DNA of 64,000 bases from Mesorhizobium sp. M1D.F.Ca.ET.043.01.1.1. Lineage in GTDB: Bacteria > Pseudomonadota > Alphaproteobacteria > Rhizobiales > Rhizobiaceae. Positions 55,281-64,000 of this stretch are shown here, piece by piece. Made by a program: the position numbers and the translations under genes. A model generated the notes under the pieces. It made no database searches, had not been told where the DNA came from, and saw only the letters and a list, made by a program, of their open reading frames with translations. How positions within the stretch are numbered: position 1 is the first letter of the stretch; every line of letters begins with the position of its first letter. The stretch is taken from the NCBI RefSeq assembly GCF_003952385.1, contig NZ_CP034444.1, forward strand, positions 6,151,001-6,215,000, read 5' to 3'.

Positions 55281-56303
55281 GTGGTCGATAGCATGACTGG
55301 CATAAGCAAGAGACGCAGCAGCACACCGGCCGTGGAATGGCCGACGGTATTCCTCACACTCTTCTGCTATGGCGCCTGGCTCGCCACCGGCTTCCTGCTT
55401 TGGCCTTCCCATCCCCTGCTGGCGCTCGCCATCCTCGCCCTGATACTGGCCCTGCAATCCTCGCTGATGCACGAAGTGCTGCACGGGCACCCGACCCGCA
55501 ACGCCAGGATCAATGAAGCCTTCGTCTTCCTGCCGATCGGCCTGGTCTGGCCGTTCCGCCGCTTCAAGGCGATCCATCTTCGCCATCATGCCGACGAGCG
55601 GCTGACCGATCCGCTGGACGATCCGGAAAGCTATTATCAGGCGCTCTGGATGCATGCGGAAATGCCGCCGGCAATGAAGTTCCTGCTCAAGATCAACAAC
55701 ACCATGGTCGGCCGTTTGATCCTCGGCCCGTGGCTGTCGTCGATCGGCTTCTTCATCGACGATGCCAGGCAGATGGCCGCGGGTGACAAGGCGATCCGCA
55801 AGGGCTGGCTGCTGCATGCCGTCGGCCTCGCCGTGGTCGTGCCGATCGTGACCTTCGGCTTCGGCATCCCGCTCTGGCTCTACATTCTGGTGCCGGTGTG
55901 GCTCGGCCAGTCGCTGATCTCGGTGCGCACCTATGCCGAGCACCAATGGTCGGAGCATCCGGAAGGCCGCACGATCATCGTCGAGCGGTCGCCGCTCTCC
56001 TACCTGTTCCTCAACAACAACCTGCATTTCGTGCACCACAAGAGCCCGACGGTTGCCTGGTACAGATTGCCGAAGATGTTTCGCGATCGCCGCGAAGAAT
56101 GGCTGCGGATGAACAACGGCTATGTCTATCCGAATTACTTCGCGCTGATCAAATCCTTTGCCTTCAAGGCCAAGGAACCGGTAGTGCATCCGGTGCTGCG
56201 CCGCGCGCCCGAACCCGGCCGCGCCTTCAAGCCGCGCATCAGAGCGCGTAATGTGAACGGACTTGGAACGGCTCCCGTGCCGGCTGAGCCGCCCAAGGAA
56301 TAA
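55281..56303 (+). CDS. Membrane-bound fatty acid desaturase/hydroxylase family protein
   Basis: The 340-residue protein has the three His boxes of the di-iron membrane oxygenases: HEVLHGH, HLRHH and, with spacing, NNNLHFVHHKSP. Four hydrophobic helices surround them. Family members desaturate or hydroxylate lipids or small substrates. The divergent XRE protein may regulate it. I use GTG 55281 with GGAGG just before it; ATG 55293 is the alternative. Substrate unknown; neighbours (DMSP- and betaine-related genes) do not settle it. Confidence 0.88.
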   Translation: MVDSMTGISKRRSSTPAVEWPTVFLTLFCYGAWLATGFLLWPSHPLLALAILALILALQSSLMHEVLHGHPTRNARINEAFVFLPIGLVWPFRRFKAIHLRHHADERLTDPLDDPESYYQALWMHAEMPPAMKFLLKINNTMVGRLILGPWLSSIGFFIDDARQMAAGDKAIRKGWLLHAVGLAVVVPIVTFGFGIPLWLYILVPVWLGQSLISVRTYAEHQWSEHPEGRTIIVERSPLSYLFLNNNLHFVHHKSPTVAWYRLPKMFRDRREEWLRMNNGYVYPNYFALIKSFAFKAKEPVVHPVLRRAPEPGRAFKPRIRARNVNGLGTAPVPAEPPKE

Positions 56304-56378
56304 TTCGACTTTCCGCGACTGTTTTTTCGCCGCGGGACGCAGGCACCGACGGTAGCCTGTTTCTGAAAGCTGTTCGTT

Positions 56379-57224
56379 ATGAGCAAATTGGTTGCGGCCT
56401 TGCCGATGTATGACTGGCCCGAGGCGCGTGGCGAGGTCGACGCGCAATGGGCGCGGCTTCGCGATGCGTTCCGGCAGAAGGGCATCGATGCGCCGGAGAA
56501 AATGGTGCGCAGCAATCGCGACCTGCCGCCGGTACCCGACGGCATCCGCGACGGCGCAGGAAAGCTGATCGCCCCCGACCCGGCGACATTGCCGCCGGAC
56601 GAGTTCGATTTTCGCCAACTGTGGCTGAGCCCTGCGCTGCTTTTCGGGCAAACCTGCTGGGGGCCGATGGAACTCGGCTTGGCCCGGCATGTGCAGGTGG
56701 TTGCCCAGCCTGACTACGACGGATTCGAGGGCGGGCAGGGCGAGCTCTATTCCAGCGCGCTAGTGATGTTTTCGGATGGCGGCCCATCGGTCACGTCGCC
56801 CGCGGATGGCAATGCGGTCATCCCGCTCGGTCTCATGCGCGGCAAGCGCTTCGTCTTCAACAATCCGGATTCGATGTCCGGGCTGCTCGGGCTGACGCGC
56901 GACCTGCAGGCGATCGGCGAAAGTCTCGACATCTTCGGCTCGCGCAGCGAGAGCGGCGGCCACCGGTCGTCGATCGTAGCCGTCGCCGAGGGCAGGGCCG
57001 ACATCGCCGCCATCGACTGCCAGAGCTGGGCATTGGCACGGCGTTTCGAGTCTGCGGCGCGGCACGTGAAGGTGGTCGGCTGGACAGCAAGGCGGAAAGG
57101 GCTGCCGTTCATCACCGCCAGGACGACGCCGGCGAGCACCATCGACGCGATGCGCGAAGCGATCGCCGGGCTCGGGCCGGGCGGCTCAGTTGCCCAGCAA
57201 TCTTTCGTCCAGCGGGTAGGCTGA
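56379..57224 (+). CDS. PhnD-like substrate-binding protein without signal peptide
   Basis: The 281-residue protein resembles the PhnD/phosphonate periplasmic-binding family (LWLSPALLFGQTCWGPME, VQVVAQPDYDG, ADIAAIDCQSWALAR). Unlike transport binding proteins, it begins MSKLVAALPMYDWPE with no leader, so it is probably cytoplasmic or uses another export route. No transporter permease genes accompany it. Its 3' end overlaps the DddP-like gene by 39 bp in convergent orientation. Role unknown. Confidence 0.78.
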   Translation: MSKLVAALPMYDWPEARGEVDAQWARLRDAFRQKGIDAPEKMVRSNRDLPPVPDGIRDGAGKLIAPDPATLPPDEFDFRQLWLSPALLFGQTCWGPMELGLARHVQVVAQPDYDGFEGGQGELYSSALVMFSDGGPSVTSPADGNAVIPLGLMRGKRFVFNNPDSMSGLLGLTRDLQAIGESLDIFGSRSESGGHRSSIVAVAEGRADIAAIDCQSWALARRFESAARHVKVVGWTARRKGLPFITARTTPASTIDAMREAIAGLGPGGSVAQQSFVQRVG

Positions 57225-58532
57225 GAGCTTTTCGTTGCCGGTATCGGTGATCAGGATCTGCTCCTCGATCTTGACGCCTTCGCGTCCGCCCAACCGGCCG
57301 ATATAGCTTTCCACGCACAGCACCATTCCGGGTTCGAGCACGCCGTCGGGTGTGTCGTCCGTCCAGTCACTGGCATGCGGCAGCGTCGGATACTCGTCCG
57401 CCAGTCCGACGCCGTGGTAGAGCACGCCGTAGCGCGCCGGGAAACAGTCACCGGGCGGCACCGCCGAGCGCTCGACGAGATCGAGGAAGGAGATGCCCGG
57501 CCGCATCAGGCTGGTGTTGTGGGCGATCTGGTCGGCGGCGATGCGGAACAGGTCGCGCTGCTCGTTCGACGGTCGGCCGTCGCCGCAGAGCCAGGTGCGC
57601 GAAAGATCGGCGCAGAAGCCGTAGGGGCCGATGAGGTCGGTGTCGAAGGCGACGAGATCGCCGTCCTCGATGACGCGCGATGAGCATTCCTGGAACCAGG
57701 GATTGGTGCGCGGACCCGATGACAGAAGCCGGGTCTCGATCCATTCGCCGCCGCGGGCGATGTTGCCGCGATGGAGTTCCGCCCACAGTTCGTTTTCGGA
57801 GATGCCCGGCTTCAGCGCCGCCTCCATCTCGCCCATCGCCGCCTCGCAGGCGACGATGGCGCGGCGCATGGCAAGGATCTCGTCGGGCGACTTGATGAGG
57901 CGCGCATTCTCCATCACCGCCTCGCCATTGCCGACGGTGATGCCGCGGCGGGCGAGCTCGTCGACGCCTTCCGGATTGATGTGATCGACGGCGATGCGGC
58001 GATTGCCGCCACCGTGCTCGGCAAGGAGCTCGGCGATGCCGGCCGCCCAGCGGCGGACTTTTTTGTCGGTCAGCTCGCCGCTGTAGAGATATATCCACGA
58101 CACCGCCGGCCGCACCTCGTCGACGACGCCAGCGTGGTCCGATAGATGCTCGCAGGAGAAATAGTCGAACAGCACCACCGGACCGTCTGTCGCCACGAAA
58201 CAGTGGCGTGTCGGATTGTGTGCGACCCAGGGCTGCATGTTGGTCGAATCCGTCGCGTAGCGGATGTTGACCGGGTCGTAGAGCAGGGCGCCGGCATAGT
58301 CGCGGCGCGCGAGCTCGGCGCGAATGCGTTCGAGCCGGTATTTGCGCATGGCAGGCAGGTCGGGAGCGGCAATGCCTGCCGTCGCCCATTCGGCTTCGGC
58401 CTGCACGCCATAGCCCAGCACATGCTGGTTGAGCGCGGCAGCCTTCTCGCGGGAAGCCGCGCGCAGGGCTTCGACCGAGCCCGGTTCGAACGGCATGATC
58501 TTGCGATGACGGCCGAAGCGAAGTTTTTCCAT
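57186..58532 (-). CDS. dddP: DddP-type DMSP lyase homologue (M24 metallopeptidase fold)
   Basis: The 448-residue protein has an M24 peptidase fold but matches the DMSP lyase DddP closely along its length: YATDSTNMQPWVAHNP, HGGGNRRIAVD and GGEWIETRLLSSGPRTNPWF. The iron and catalytic residues of DddP (numbered in the Ruegeria enzyme D295, D297, D307, H371, D377, E406, E421) appear here as D297, D299, D309, H373, D379, E408 and E423, each shifted by exactly two. It would cleave DMSP to DMS and acrylate. GGGAGG precedes the ATG. Numbers for the reference enzyme are from memory. Confidence 0.8.
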   Translation of the reverse strand: MEKLRFGRHRKIMPFEPGSVEALRAASREKAAALNQHVLGYGVQAEAEWATAGIAAPDLPAMRKYRLERIRAELARRDYAGALLYDPVNIRYATDSTNMQPWVAHNPTRHCFVATDGPVVLFDYFSCEHLSDHAGVVDEVRPAVSWIYLYSGELTDKKVRRWAAGIAELLAEHGGGNRRIAVDHINPEGVDELARRGITVGNGEAVMENARLIKSPDEILAMRRAIVACEAAMGEMEAALKPGISENELWAELHRGNIARGGEWIETRLLSSGPRTNPWFQECSSRVIEDGDLVAFDTDLIGPYGFCADLSRTWLCGDGRPSNEQRDLFRIAADQIAHNTSLMRPGISFLDLVERSAVPPGDCFPARYGVLYHGVGLADEYPTLPHASDWTDDTPDGVLEPGMVLCVESYIGRLGGREGVKIEEQILITDTGNEKLSAYPLDERLLGN

Positions 58533-58547
58533 GCGGCCTCCCGGGCG

Positions 58548-60125
58548 CTACTGCGCCGCGATCTTGTGAAGTCTCGTGATCGTGACCTGGCGGGTCGTGG
58601 GCTTGTTCGCCAGCAGCTCAGGCACCGCGATGCTGCGATGGACAGTGTCCATCACATAGCCGGCCGTGGCGATCCTGTCGAAAATGACCGAAGCTGGTTC
58701 TTCGTCGTCCGCCAGGACAAGCACCGCTGGCTCGCGGATCGAACTGGCAAAATCGGGGATCTCGTCGTCGAGCACGACGAGATCGGGATCGACCAGGCGG
58801 AGATTGCCGATCCAGAACCAGCTCGACACCACTGTGCCGACCGGCCCGTCGGCCGCCAGCTGACGATGGAGCGAAGCGTAGTCCATCCGCACGATGCTAC
58901 CGCGATTGTCGCCGCCACGGAGATGCATGTACCAGCTCACCGGCAGCACCAGGATGGCGATCACGGCGCCGACAAAGACGATCGTGGCCTGCGTCTTCCT
59001 GCCTCTTTCTCCCATCGTGTCCAGGCGGATGGCAAGGGCAGCCGGCAGCAGCACAAATACAGGAAGCATCCAGCGATCGCGAAACTGCGTGATACCGCCG
59101 GCGAGCACCACCGCCAACGTGATCACCACGGCAAAGCCAATCGCGCGCCAGAGCAGTTTTTCGGGCCAGGGTCCGAGACCGGACGATAGTGTGGGTTTCT
59201 TGCGTGCCAGGAAAAACGCAACGGCAAAGACCGCCACCGGCAGCCCGGCGAAATTCAGTATTGCGTTGCCGAGGCCAAGAATGCCTCGAGACGCCGTCCT
59301 CGCCGCGCTGGCGCCCTCGGCAACGCCTAAGCCGGCGCTGTGCGCCAGCAGATCCCCCAGATGCGTGAGGCTCCAGTAGAATGTCGGCAGGCAGGCAAGG
59401 ATCGCCACGATCACGCTGATCAGGAAACGACGGTCGAAGATCGCCTCGCGCGTTTCGCGAAGGGACAGAGCTGCAATGAACAGCGAGGCAATGAAGATGA
59501 CGATGTTGTATTTCGACAGCATCGCCGCTGCCGTGACCAGGCCCAGCAGCGCATAGGCGACCGTGGATCGCCGTTTCTGTACCTCGACCAGCGCCAGGAG
59601 CAATAGCGACGAAAAGCAAAAGACGGCGACTGAGTGGGTGAGGGCGTGCTGCATCTCCCACACGATCTGCGGAAAGAGAAGCAGGCCGAACATTGCGGCG
59701 GTCGCCGCCCGGTTCGAGTACCCCAGGCGGCGCACCGCGGCGAAGCACGCGATCAGCGCGCCGGCCATCAGGGTGTATTTCACGATCTTCAGCGCAAAGA
59801 TGCCGGTTCCGACAAGCGATGCGGTGAGGATGCCGAGCCAGGTGTATAGAGGCGGCTGCGAGCTGCCGTAGCCGGCCGCGAGGAAGCGCATCGCCATCAG
59901 CTGCTCGGAGTCGTCGACGCCAACACCGGTGCCCGCGACGTGCGACGAGAACGTCATCACCACGATCTGGACAAGGCAATATGCAAGGACGAATGCGACC
60001 GCGGCGCTGAAAGGGCCGACCCATTCATCGCAGAGCCAGTCGGTCCATTTCTCTAAGTGCCGCAAAGGGGTCGTCTTCTCATCTGATGCGTTGGTGACCG
60101 TTGCTATATAGCCGGCCACCCGCAC
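58548..60125 (-). CDS. GT39/ArnT-like membrane glycosyltransferase
   Basis: The protein is about 525 residues with roughly ten membrane helices. An acidic motif in the first outer loop (GVGVDDSEQLMAMRF near residue 60) is typical of GT-C enzymes of the ArnT/GT39 group. It would move a sugar from a polyprenyl-phosphate carrier to an outer acceptor. The start is uncertain; GTG 60125 is the most plausible and no strong ribosome site is visible. It lies 22 bp after the third FAD/GcvT gene, on the same strand. Confidence 0.75.
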   Translation of the reverse strand: MRVAGYIATVTNASDEKTTPLRHLEKWTDWLCDEWVGPFSAAVAFVLAYCLVQIVVMTFSSHVAGTGVGVDDSEQLMAMRFLAAGYGSSQPPLYTWLGILTASLVGTGIFALKIVKYTLMAGALIACFAAVRRLGYSNRAATAAMFGLLLFPQIVWEMQHALTHSVAVFCFSSLLLLALVEVQKRRSTVAYALLGLVTAAAMLSKYNIVIFIASLFIAALSLRETREAIFDRRFLISVIVAILACLPTFYWSLTHLGDLLAHSAGLGVAEGASAARTASRGILGLGNAILNFAGLPVAVFAVAFFLARKKPTLSSGLGPWPEKLLWRAIGFAVVITLAVVLAGGITQFRDRWMLPVFVLLPAALAIRLDTMGERGRKTQATIVFVGAVIAILVLPVSWYMHLRGGDNRGSIVRMDYASLHRQLAADGPVGTVVSSWFWIGNLRLVDPDLVVLDDEIPDFASSIREPAVLVLADDEEPASVIFDRIATAGYVMDTVHRSIAVPELLANKPTTRQVTITRLHKIAAQ

Positions 60126-60147
60126 GATCCAAAAGCGGTACCGGCTC

Positions 60148-62718
60148 TTATGTGCGCATCTTCTCGCCGCTCGGGTCGAAAGGCGGCTCGACATTGATGC
60201 GGGCCGGGCGGCGGTGGCCGAGGATCTCGATCTCGAACAGGCCGGCGCTCTCGTCTTCCGCGAGGGCCGCCGGCACATAGCCCTGCGCCATCGATTTCTG
60301 CACGTAGTGCGCATAGCCGCCCGAGGTCACCCAGCCGACGACGCGCCATTCGCCGTCGACAATGCCGCGCACGGCCGAGGCGCCTTCGGCTGCCTTGGAG
60401 CCGCGCACTTCCTTGCCGGTCTCATCGAAGCGCGGCGCGCCGTAGCCATGCGGCCTTTCCACCGTGCCGTAGTCCTTGCTGACCTTGGCCCAGATCGGCT
60501 CGTCGCCCATCACATCGGCATCCGCCGCATCGACGATGAAGGAGACGCGCCGCAGCTTCGGGCCTTCGGCCTGCTCCTTGGCTGACGCTTCGCGGCCGAT
60601 GAAGTCGTTCTTCTCCAGCTTGATGAAGCGGTCCATCGAACCTTCGAACGGACCGTAGATCGGGCGCAACTCGCGGAACCAGGTCGGGAAGTTCTTTTCG
60701 AGGCGCATCGACAAGAGCGCGCGCATGCCGAAATCGACGAGACCGAATTCCTCGCCGGCTTCCTTGATCGCGAGATAGACAAGGCGCTGATAGGCGGGCG
60801 CCATCCAGATCTCGTAGCCGAGGTCGCCGGTATAGGTGATGCGGTTGACCATGCAGGGAGCGCCGCCCACCGCCATCTCCCGGAAATCCATGAAGCGGAA
60901 GGCCTTTGTCGAGACGTCGACATCGACCAGCTTCTGCAGCAGGTCGCGCGACTTGGGCCCGGCGATCGACAGGCCGACCAGTGTCTGGTCGAAGCGGTGG
61001 ATGCGCACCGAGCCATCCGTCGGCAGGTGCTTCTCGAACCAGCGCATGTGATATTTCTGCGCCGCCGACGAGCCCCAGATCATGAAGCGGTCCTCGCCGT
61101 TCTTGGCGATGGTGAAGTCGCCGATCAGCTTGCCGAATTCGTTGACCATCGGGGTCAGCACGATGCGGCCAATTTTAGGCATGCGGTTGGTCATCAGCCG
61201 GTTGAGGAAATCCTCGGCCGCAGGTCCAGAGACCTCGTATTTGGCGAAGTTGGCGATCTCGGTGACGCCGACCTTCTCGCGGGTGGCGCGCACTTCCTCG
61301 CCGATCGGGCCGAAATCGTTCGAACGATGGAAGGAGACGATGTCCCTCGGCTCGGTGCCTTTGGGCGCGAACCAGAGCGGGGTTTCGAGGCCCCATGAGT
61401 CGCCCATGACGGCGTTGTTGGCGAGCATGGTGTCGTAGAGCGGCGTCGTCTGCGCCGGCCGGGCGGCAGGCAGTTCCTCGTTCGGGAAGCGGATCGAGAA
61501 GCGGCGCGAGTAGTTCTCGCGGACCTTGGCGTTGGTGTAGCGCAGCGTGGCCCATTCGCCGAAGCGGGCGACATCCATGCCCCAGACGTCGAAGCCCGGA
61601 TCGCCGTGGACCATCCAGTTGGACAGGGCGAGGCCGACGCCGCCGCCCTGGCTGAAGCCGGCCATGACGGCGCAGGCGCACCAGAAATTGGTCAGGCCCT
61701 GCACGGGACCAACCAGCGGATTGCCGTCGAGCGCGAAAGTGAAGGGGCCGTTGATGACCTGCTTGATGCCGGCCTTCTCGATGCCGGGGAAATGCTTGAA
61801 GCCGATCTCCAGCGACGGCGCGATGCGGTCGATGTCGGGCTGCAGCAGTTCATGGCCGAAATCCCACGGCGTGTTGACGGGCGACCACGGCTTGCAGGCC
61901 TTTTCATAAGTGCCGAGCAGGATGCCGTTGCGCTCCTGACGGGTGTAGATCTCGCCCTTGAAATCGAGCACGCCGATCATCTCGCGGCCGGTCGACTTGT
62001 TGAATTCCTCGACCTCCGGCATCGGCTCGGTGAGCAGGTACATATGCTCCATCGCCAGCACCGGCAGCTCGACGCCGACCATGCGGCCGATCTCGCGCGC
62101 CCACAGGCCGCCGCAGTTGACGACATGCTCGGCGTGGACCGTGCCCTGCTCGGCGACGACGTTCCAGGTGCCGTCGGGCTGCTGCGTCAGGTCGACGACG
62201 CGGTTGCGCAACACGATCTCGGCGCCGAGTTTTTTCGCTGCCTTGGAATAGGCAATGGTCGTGCCTGAGGGATCAAGATGGCCTTCGACCGGGTCCCACA
62301 TGGCGCCGACGAAATTCTTCTCGTCCATCAGCGGGAACATCGCTTTTGCTTCGGACGGTGTGATCAGTTCAGTGTCCATGCCGAGGTAACGGCCCTTGGC
62401 GTGGGCGAGGCGCAAGAAGTCCATGCGCTCCGGCGTATCGGCCATCATCACGCCGCCGGTCAGATGCAGCGAGCAGGACTGGCCGGAAAGCTCCTCGATC
62501 TCCTTGTAGAGCTGGACGGTATAAGCCTGCAGCTTGGCAACGTTCGGATCGCCGTTCAGCGTGTGGAAGCCCCCCGCCGCGTGCCAGGACGAGCCGGAGG
62601 TCAATTCCGAACGCTCGATCAGCATAATGTCGGTCCAGCCGGCTTTGGCCAGATGATAGAGCACCGAGCAGCCCACGACGCCGCCACCGATGACAACCGC
62701 TTTCACATGAGATTTCAT
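60148..62718 (-). CDS. FAD-dependent oxidoreductase fused to GcvT (dimethylglycine dehydrogenase-like)
   Basis: The 856-residue protein has the FAD motif VVIGGGVVGCSVLYHLAKAG at the N-terminus, SGSSWHAAGGFH with the covalent-FAD His near residue 46, and a GcvT-like C-terminal half. It closely resembles the partial protein at the window start, which suggests dimethylglycine, sarcosine or a similar N-methyl amine as substrate. Start ATG 62718 has a weak ribosome site. A large palindromic repeat separates it from the second MttB homologue upstream on the same strand. Confidence 0.92.
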   Translation of the reverse strand: MKSHVKAVVIGGGVVGCSVLYHLAKAGWTDIMLIERSELTSGSSWHAAGGFHTLNGDPNVAKLQAYTVQLYKEIEELSGQSCSLHLTGGVMMADTPERMDFLRLAHAKGRYLGMDTELITPSEAKAMFPLMDEKNFVGAMWDPVEGHLDPSGTTIAYSKAAKKLGAEIVLRNRVVDLTQQPDGTWNVVAEQGTVHAEHVVNCGGLWAREIGRMVGVELPVLAMEHMYLLTEPMPEVEEFNKSTGREMIGVLDFKGEIYTRQERNGILLGTYEKACKPWSPVNTPWDFGHELLQPDIDRIAPSLEIGFKHFPGIEKAGIKQVINGPFTFALDGNPLVGPVQGLTNFWCACAVMAGFSQGGGVGLALSNWMVHGDPGFDVWGMDVARFGEWATLRYTNAKVRENYSRRFSIRFPNEELPAARPAQTTPLYDTMLANNAVMGDSWGLETPLWFAPKGTEPRDIVSFHRSNDFGPIGEEVRATREKVGVTEIANFAKYEVSGPAAEDFLNRLMTNRMPKIGRIVLTPMVNEFGKLIGDFTIAKNGEDRFMIWGSSAAQKYHMRWFEKHLPTDGSVRIHRFDQTLVGLSIAGPKSRDLLQKLVDVDVSTKAFRFMDFREMAVGGAPCMVNRITYTGDLGYEIWMAPAYQRLVYLAIKEAGEEFGLVDFGMRALLSMRLEKNFPTWFRELRPIYGPFEGSMDRFIKLEKNDFIGREASAKEQAEGPKLRRVSFIVDAADADVMGDEPIWAKVSKDYGTVERPHGYGAPRFDETGKEVRGSKAAEGASAVRGIVDGEWRVVGWVTSGGYAHYVQKSMAQGYVPAALAEDESAGLFEIEILGHRRPARINVEPPFDPSGEKMRT

Positions 62719-62769
62719 ACAGATAGGTCCGTTTTTGTAGGGGCCGAATTGAGTGAGCGGGATCTTCCC

Positions 62770-62876
62770 TGCGGAGGGAGAGGAAAGGTGTCGGCTGGGA
62801 TCGATTCGCGCCTTTCCTCTCCCCCGTCGATCGGCGGAGAGGTGTCGAGCGAAGCTTGACGGAGTGGGGGTCGACT
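62770..62876. repeat. Intergenic palindromic repeat between MttB homologue and FAD/GcvT gene
   Basis: GGGAGAGGAAAGG (62776-62788) and CCTTTCCTCTCCC (62811-62823) are a perfect 13-bp inverted repeat; a second hairpin follows (CTCTCCCCCG with CGGCGGAGAG). This form recalls a widespread intergenic repeat family of Mesorhizobium relatives. Confidence 0.6.
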
Positions 62877-62899
62877 ACGCATCAAACCAATATTGACGA

Positions 62900-64000
62900 C
62901 TAAAAATCCGTCGGCGCGCCGCCTTCGGCGCGGCGCTTGTCGACGAAATCGTTGAGCTCCTCGCGGATGGCCGGATCCATATAGGGCTCCTCGTAGGCGG
63001 CAAGACGTTCCTTCCAGACCTTGTTGGTCCGTTCCAGCGCCGTCGGCGAGCCGGCTTCGGCCCAGGTCTCGAAATTGCGCCAGTCGGAAACGATCGGCGA
63101 GTAGAAGGCGGTCTTGTAGCGTTCCTGCGTGTGCTGGGTGCCGAAGAAATGGCCGCCCGGGCCGACCGACTGGATGGCGTTGAAGCCGAGCGCATCCTCG
63201 GAGAGGTCGAGCGGGGTGAGGAACTCGGCCACCATCTGCAGGAGGTCGATGTCGAGGATGGTCTTTTCGTAGGAGCAGCGCAGGCCGCCTTCCAGCCAGC
63301 CGGCGCCGTGCATCATCAGATTGCCGCCGCCCTGTATGGCGCCCCAGAGCGAGAAGACGCTCTCGTAGGCGGCCTGCGCGTCGACAGTGTTGGCGGCGCA
63401 GGTGTTGGAGGTGCGATAGGGGATGCTATAGCGGCGGGCGAGCTGGCCGCCGACGAGCTGCGCCTTCATGTATTCAGGCGTGCCGAAGGCCGGCGCGCCG
63501 GATTTCATGTCGACGTTGGAGGTGAAGCCGCCATAGCCGACCGGCGCGCCCTTCTTCACCATCTGCGCGAAGGCGATGCCGGACAGCGCCTCGGCATTCT
63601 GCTGCACCAGCGCGCCGGCGATGGTGACGGGGGCCATGGCGCCTGAGAGCGTGAATGGGGTCACGATCACGACCTGGCCCATGCTCGCCATCTGGATAAT
63701 GCCTTCCATCATCGGCACGTCGAGCTTGAGCGGCGAATTGGTGTTGATGATGGTGAAGACCGACGGCTCCTGCATCAGCTGCTCGCGGCTGACGCCGCGG
63801 GCGATGCGGGCGATCTCGATGCCATCGACATTGCGCTCCTTGCCGAGCGAATAGATGTGAAAGACCTTGTCGGTCAGCGTGGCGAGGTCGCGGATGCATT
63901 CGAGGTGCCGGACCGAGGGATGGATGTCGATCGGCTCGACCGGATAGCCGCCGGTGCACTGCAGGATGTTGTGCATCTGGGCCAGGCGCAGGAAGTTGCG
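62900..64000 (-). CDS. Trimethylamine methyltransferase (MttB)-family, second copy, 5' end cut by window edge
   Basis: The open frame runs from 62900 to the window end and covers 366 residues plus the stop codon; the N-terminus is missing. The sequence has the MttB-family segments LSGAMAPVTIAGALVQQ, MKSGAPAFGTPEYMK and HGAGWLEGGL. No in-frame TAG occurs in the visible part, so this too is non-pyrrolysine. It lies on the same strand upstream of the third FAD/GcvT gene. Substrate is likely a quaternary amine different from that of the MttB at 45421. Confidence 0.9.
   Translation of the reverse strand, partial: RNFLRLAQMHNILQCTGGYPVEPIDIHPSVRHLECIRDLATLTDKVFHIYSLGKERNVDGIEIARIARGVSREQLMQEPSVFTIINTNSPLKLDVPMMEGIIQMASMGQVVIVTPFTLSGAMAPVTIAGALVQQNAEALSGIAFAQMVKKGAPVGYGGFTSNVDMKSGAPAFGTPEYMKAQLVGGQLARRYSIPYRTSNTCAANTVDAQAAYESVFSLWGAIQGGGNLMMHGAGWLEGGLRCSYEKTILDIDLLQMVAEFLTPLDLSEDALGFNAIQSVGPGGHFFGTQHTQERYKTAFYSPIVSDWRNFETWAEAGSPTALERTNKVWKERLAAYEEPYMDPAIREELNDFVDKRRAEGGAPTDF

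Overview
The window reads as a GC-rich alphaproteobacterial chromosome, most likely Mesorhizobium or a close relative in the Rhizobiales. The reasons are a heterotetrameric sarcosine oxidase operon, a thiCOSGED operon behind a TPP riboswitch, paired DUF1127 genes, a GbdR-like GlxA regulator, a betaine-homocysteine methyltransferase of the rhizobial type, and intergenic palindromes of rhizobial style. The genus is inferred from gene content; no rRNA or tRNA is present.

Layout. 1-10 kb: a partial FAD/GcvT demethylase with its XRE-cupin regulator, a nitroreductase, a broken MFS transporter, and soxBDAG. 10-13 kb: an MscS channel and a small exported protein. 13.3-21.2 kb: a tightly packed operon (HAD-UbiA fusion, DprE1-like oxidase, SMR/ArnE-like membrane protein, epimerase, class III aminotransferase, GT-C-like membrane protein, FkbM methyltransferase) that looks like a lipid-linked pentose pathway resembling mycobacterial decaprenylphosphoryl-arabinose synthesis. 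21.3-26.6 kb: TPP riboswitch and thiamine genes. 26.8-35.5 kb: a second large FAD/GcvT protein, exported proteins, the GbdR-like regulator, DUF1127 genes, a LysR regulator and an esterase. 35.7-47 kb: a corrinoid/tetrahydrofolate methyl-transfer system (reductive activase, methyl-THF methyltransferase, MetF-like reductase, MTHFR C-terminal Fe-S protein, a small Virulence_fact protein, DUF1638, corrinoid protein, MttB). 47-48.8 kb: an IS481-type element that splits a ferredoxin-like gene. 48.9-54 kb: dienelactone hydrolase, ECF sigma plus VWA protein, betaine-homocysteine methyltransferase. 54.2-60 kb: XRE regulator, desaturase, PhnD-like protein, a DddP-type DMSP lyase homologue, a GT39-like protein. 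60-64 kb: a third FAD/GcvT protein and a second MttB homologue cut by the window edge.

Taken together, most of the window is devoted to stripping methyl groups from quaternary amines and related onium compounds. Betaines could be demethylated to a corrinoid protein (MttB) or to homocysteine (BMT). Dimethylglycine and sarcosine could be demethylated oxidatively by the FAD/GcvT enzymes and SoxBDAG, and DMSP-like compounds could be cleaved by the DddP homologue. The methyl groups would enter the tetrahydrofolate pool through the methyl-THF methyltransferase and the MetF-like protein. An almost identical 31-bp palindromic element near the methyl-THF methyltransferase and BMT genes suggests shared control. 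The least explained parts are the aerobic corrinoid system with its Arg-rich protein tails, the arabinose-like operon, and a DddP homologue in a probable soil or plant bacterium.
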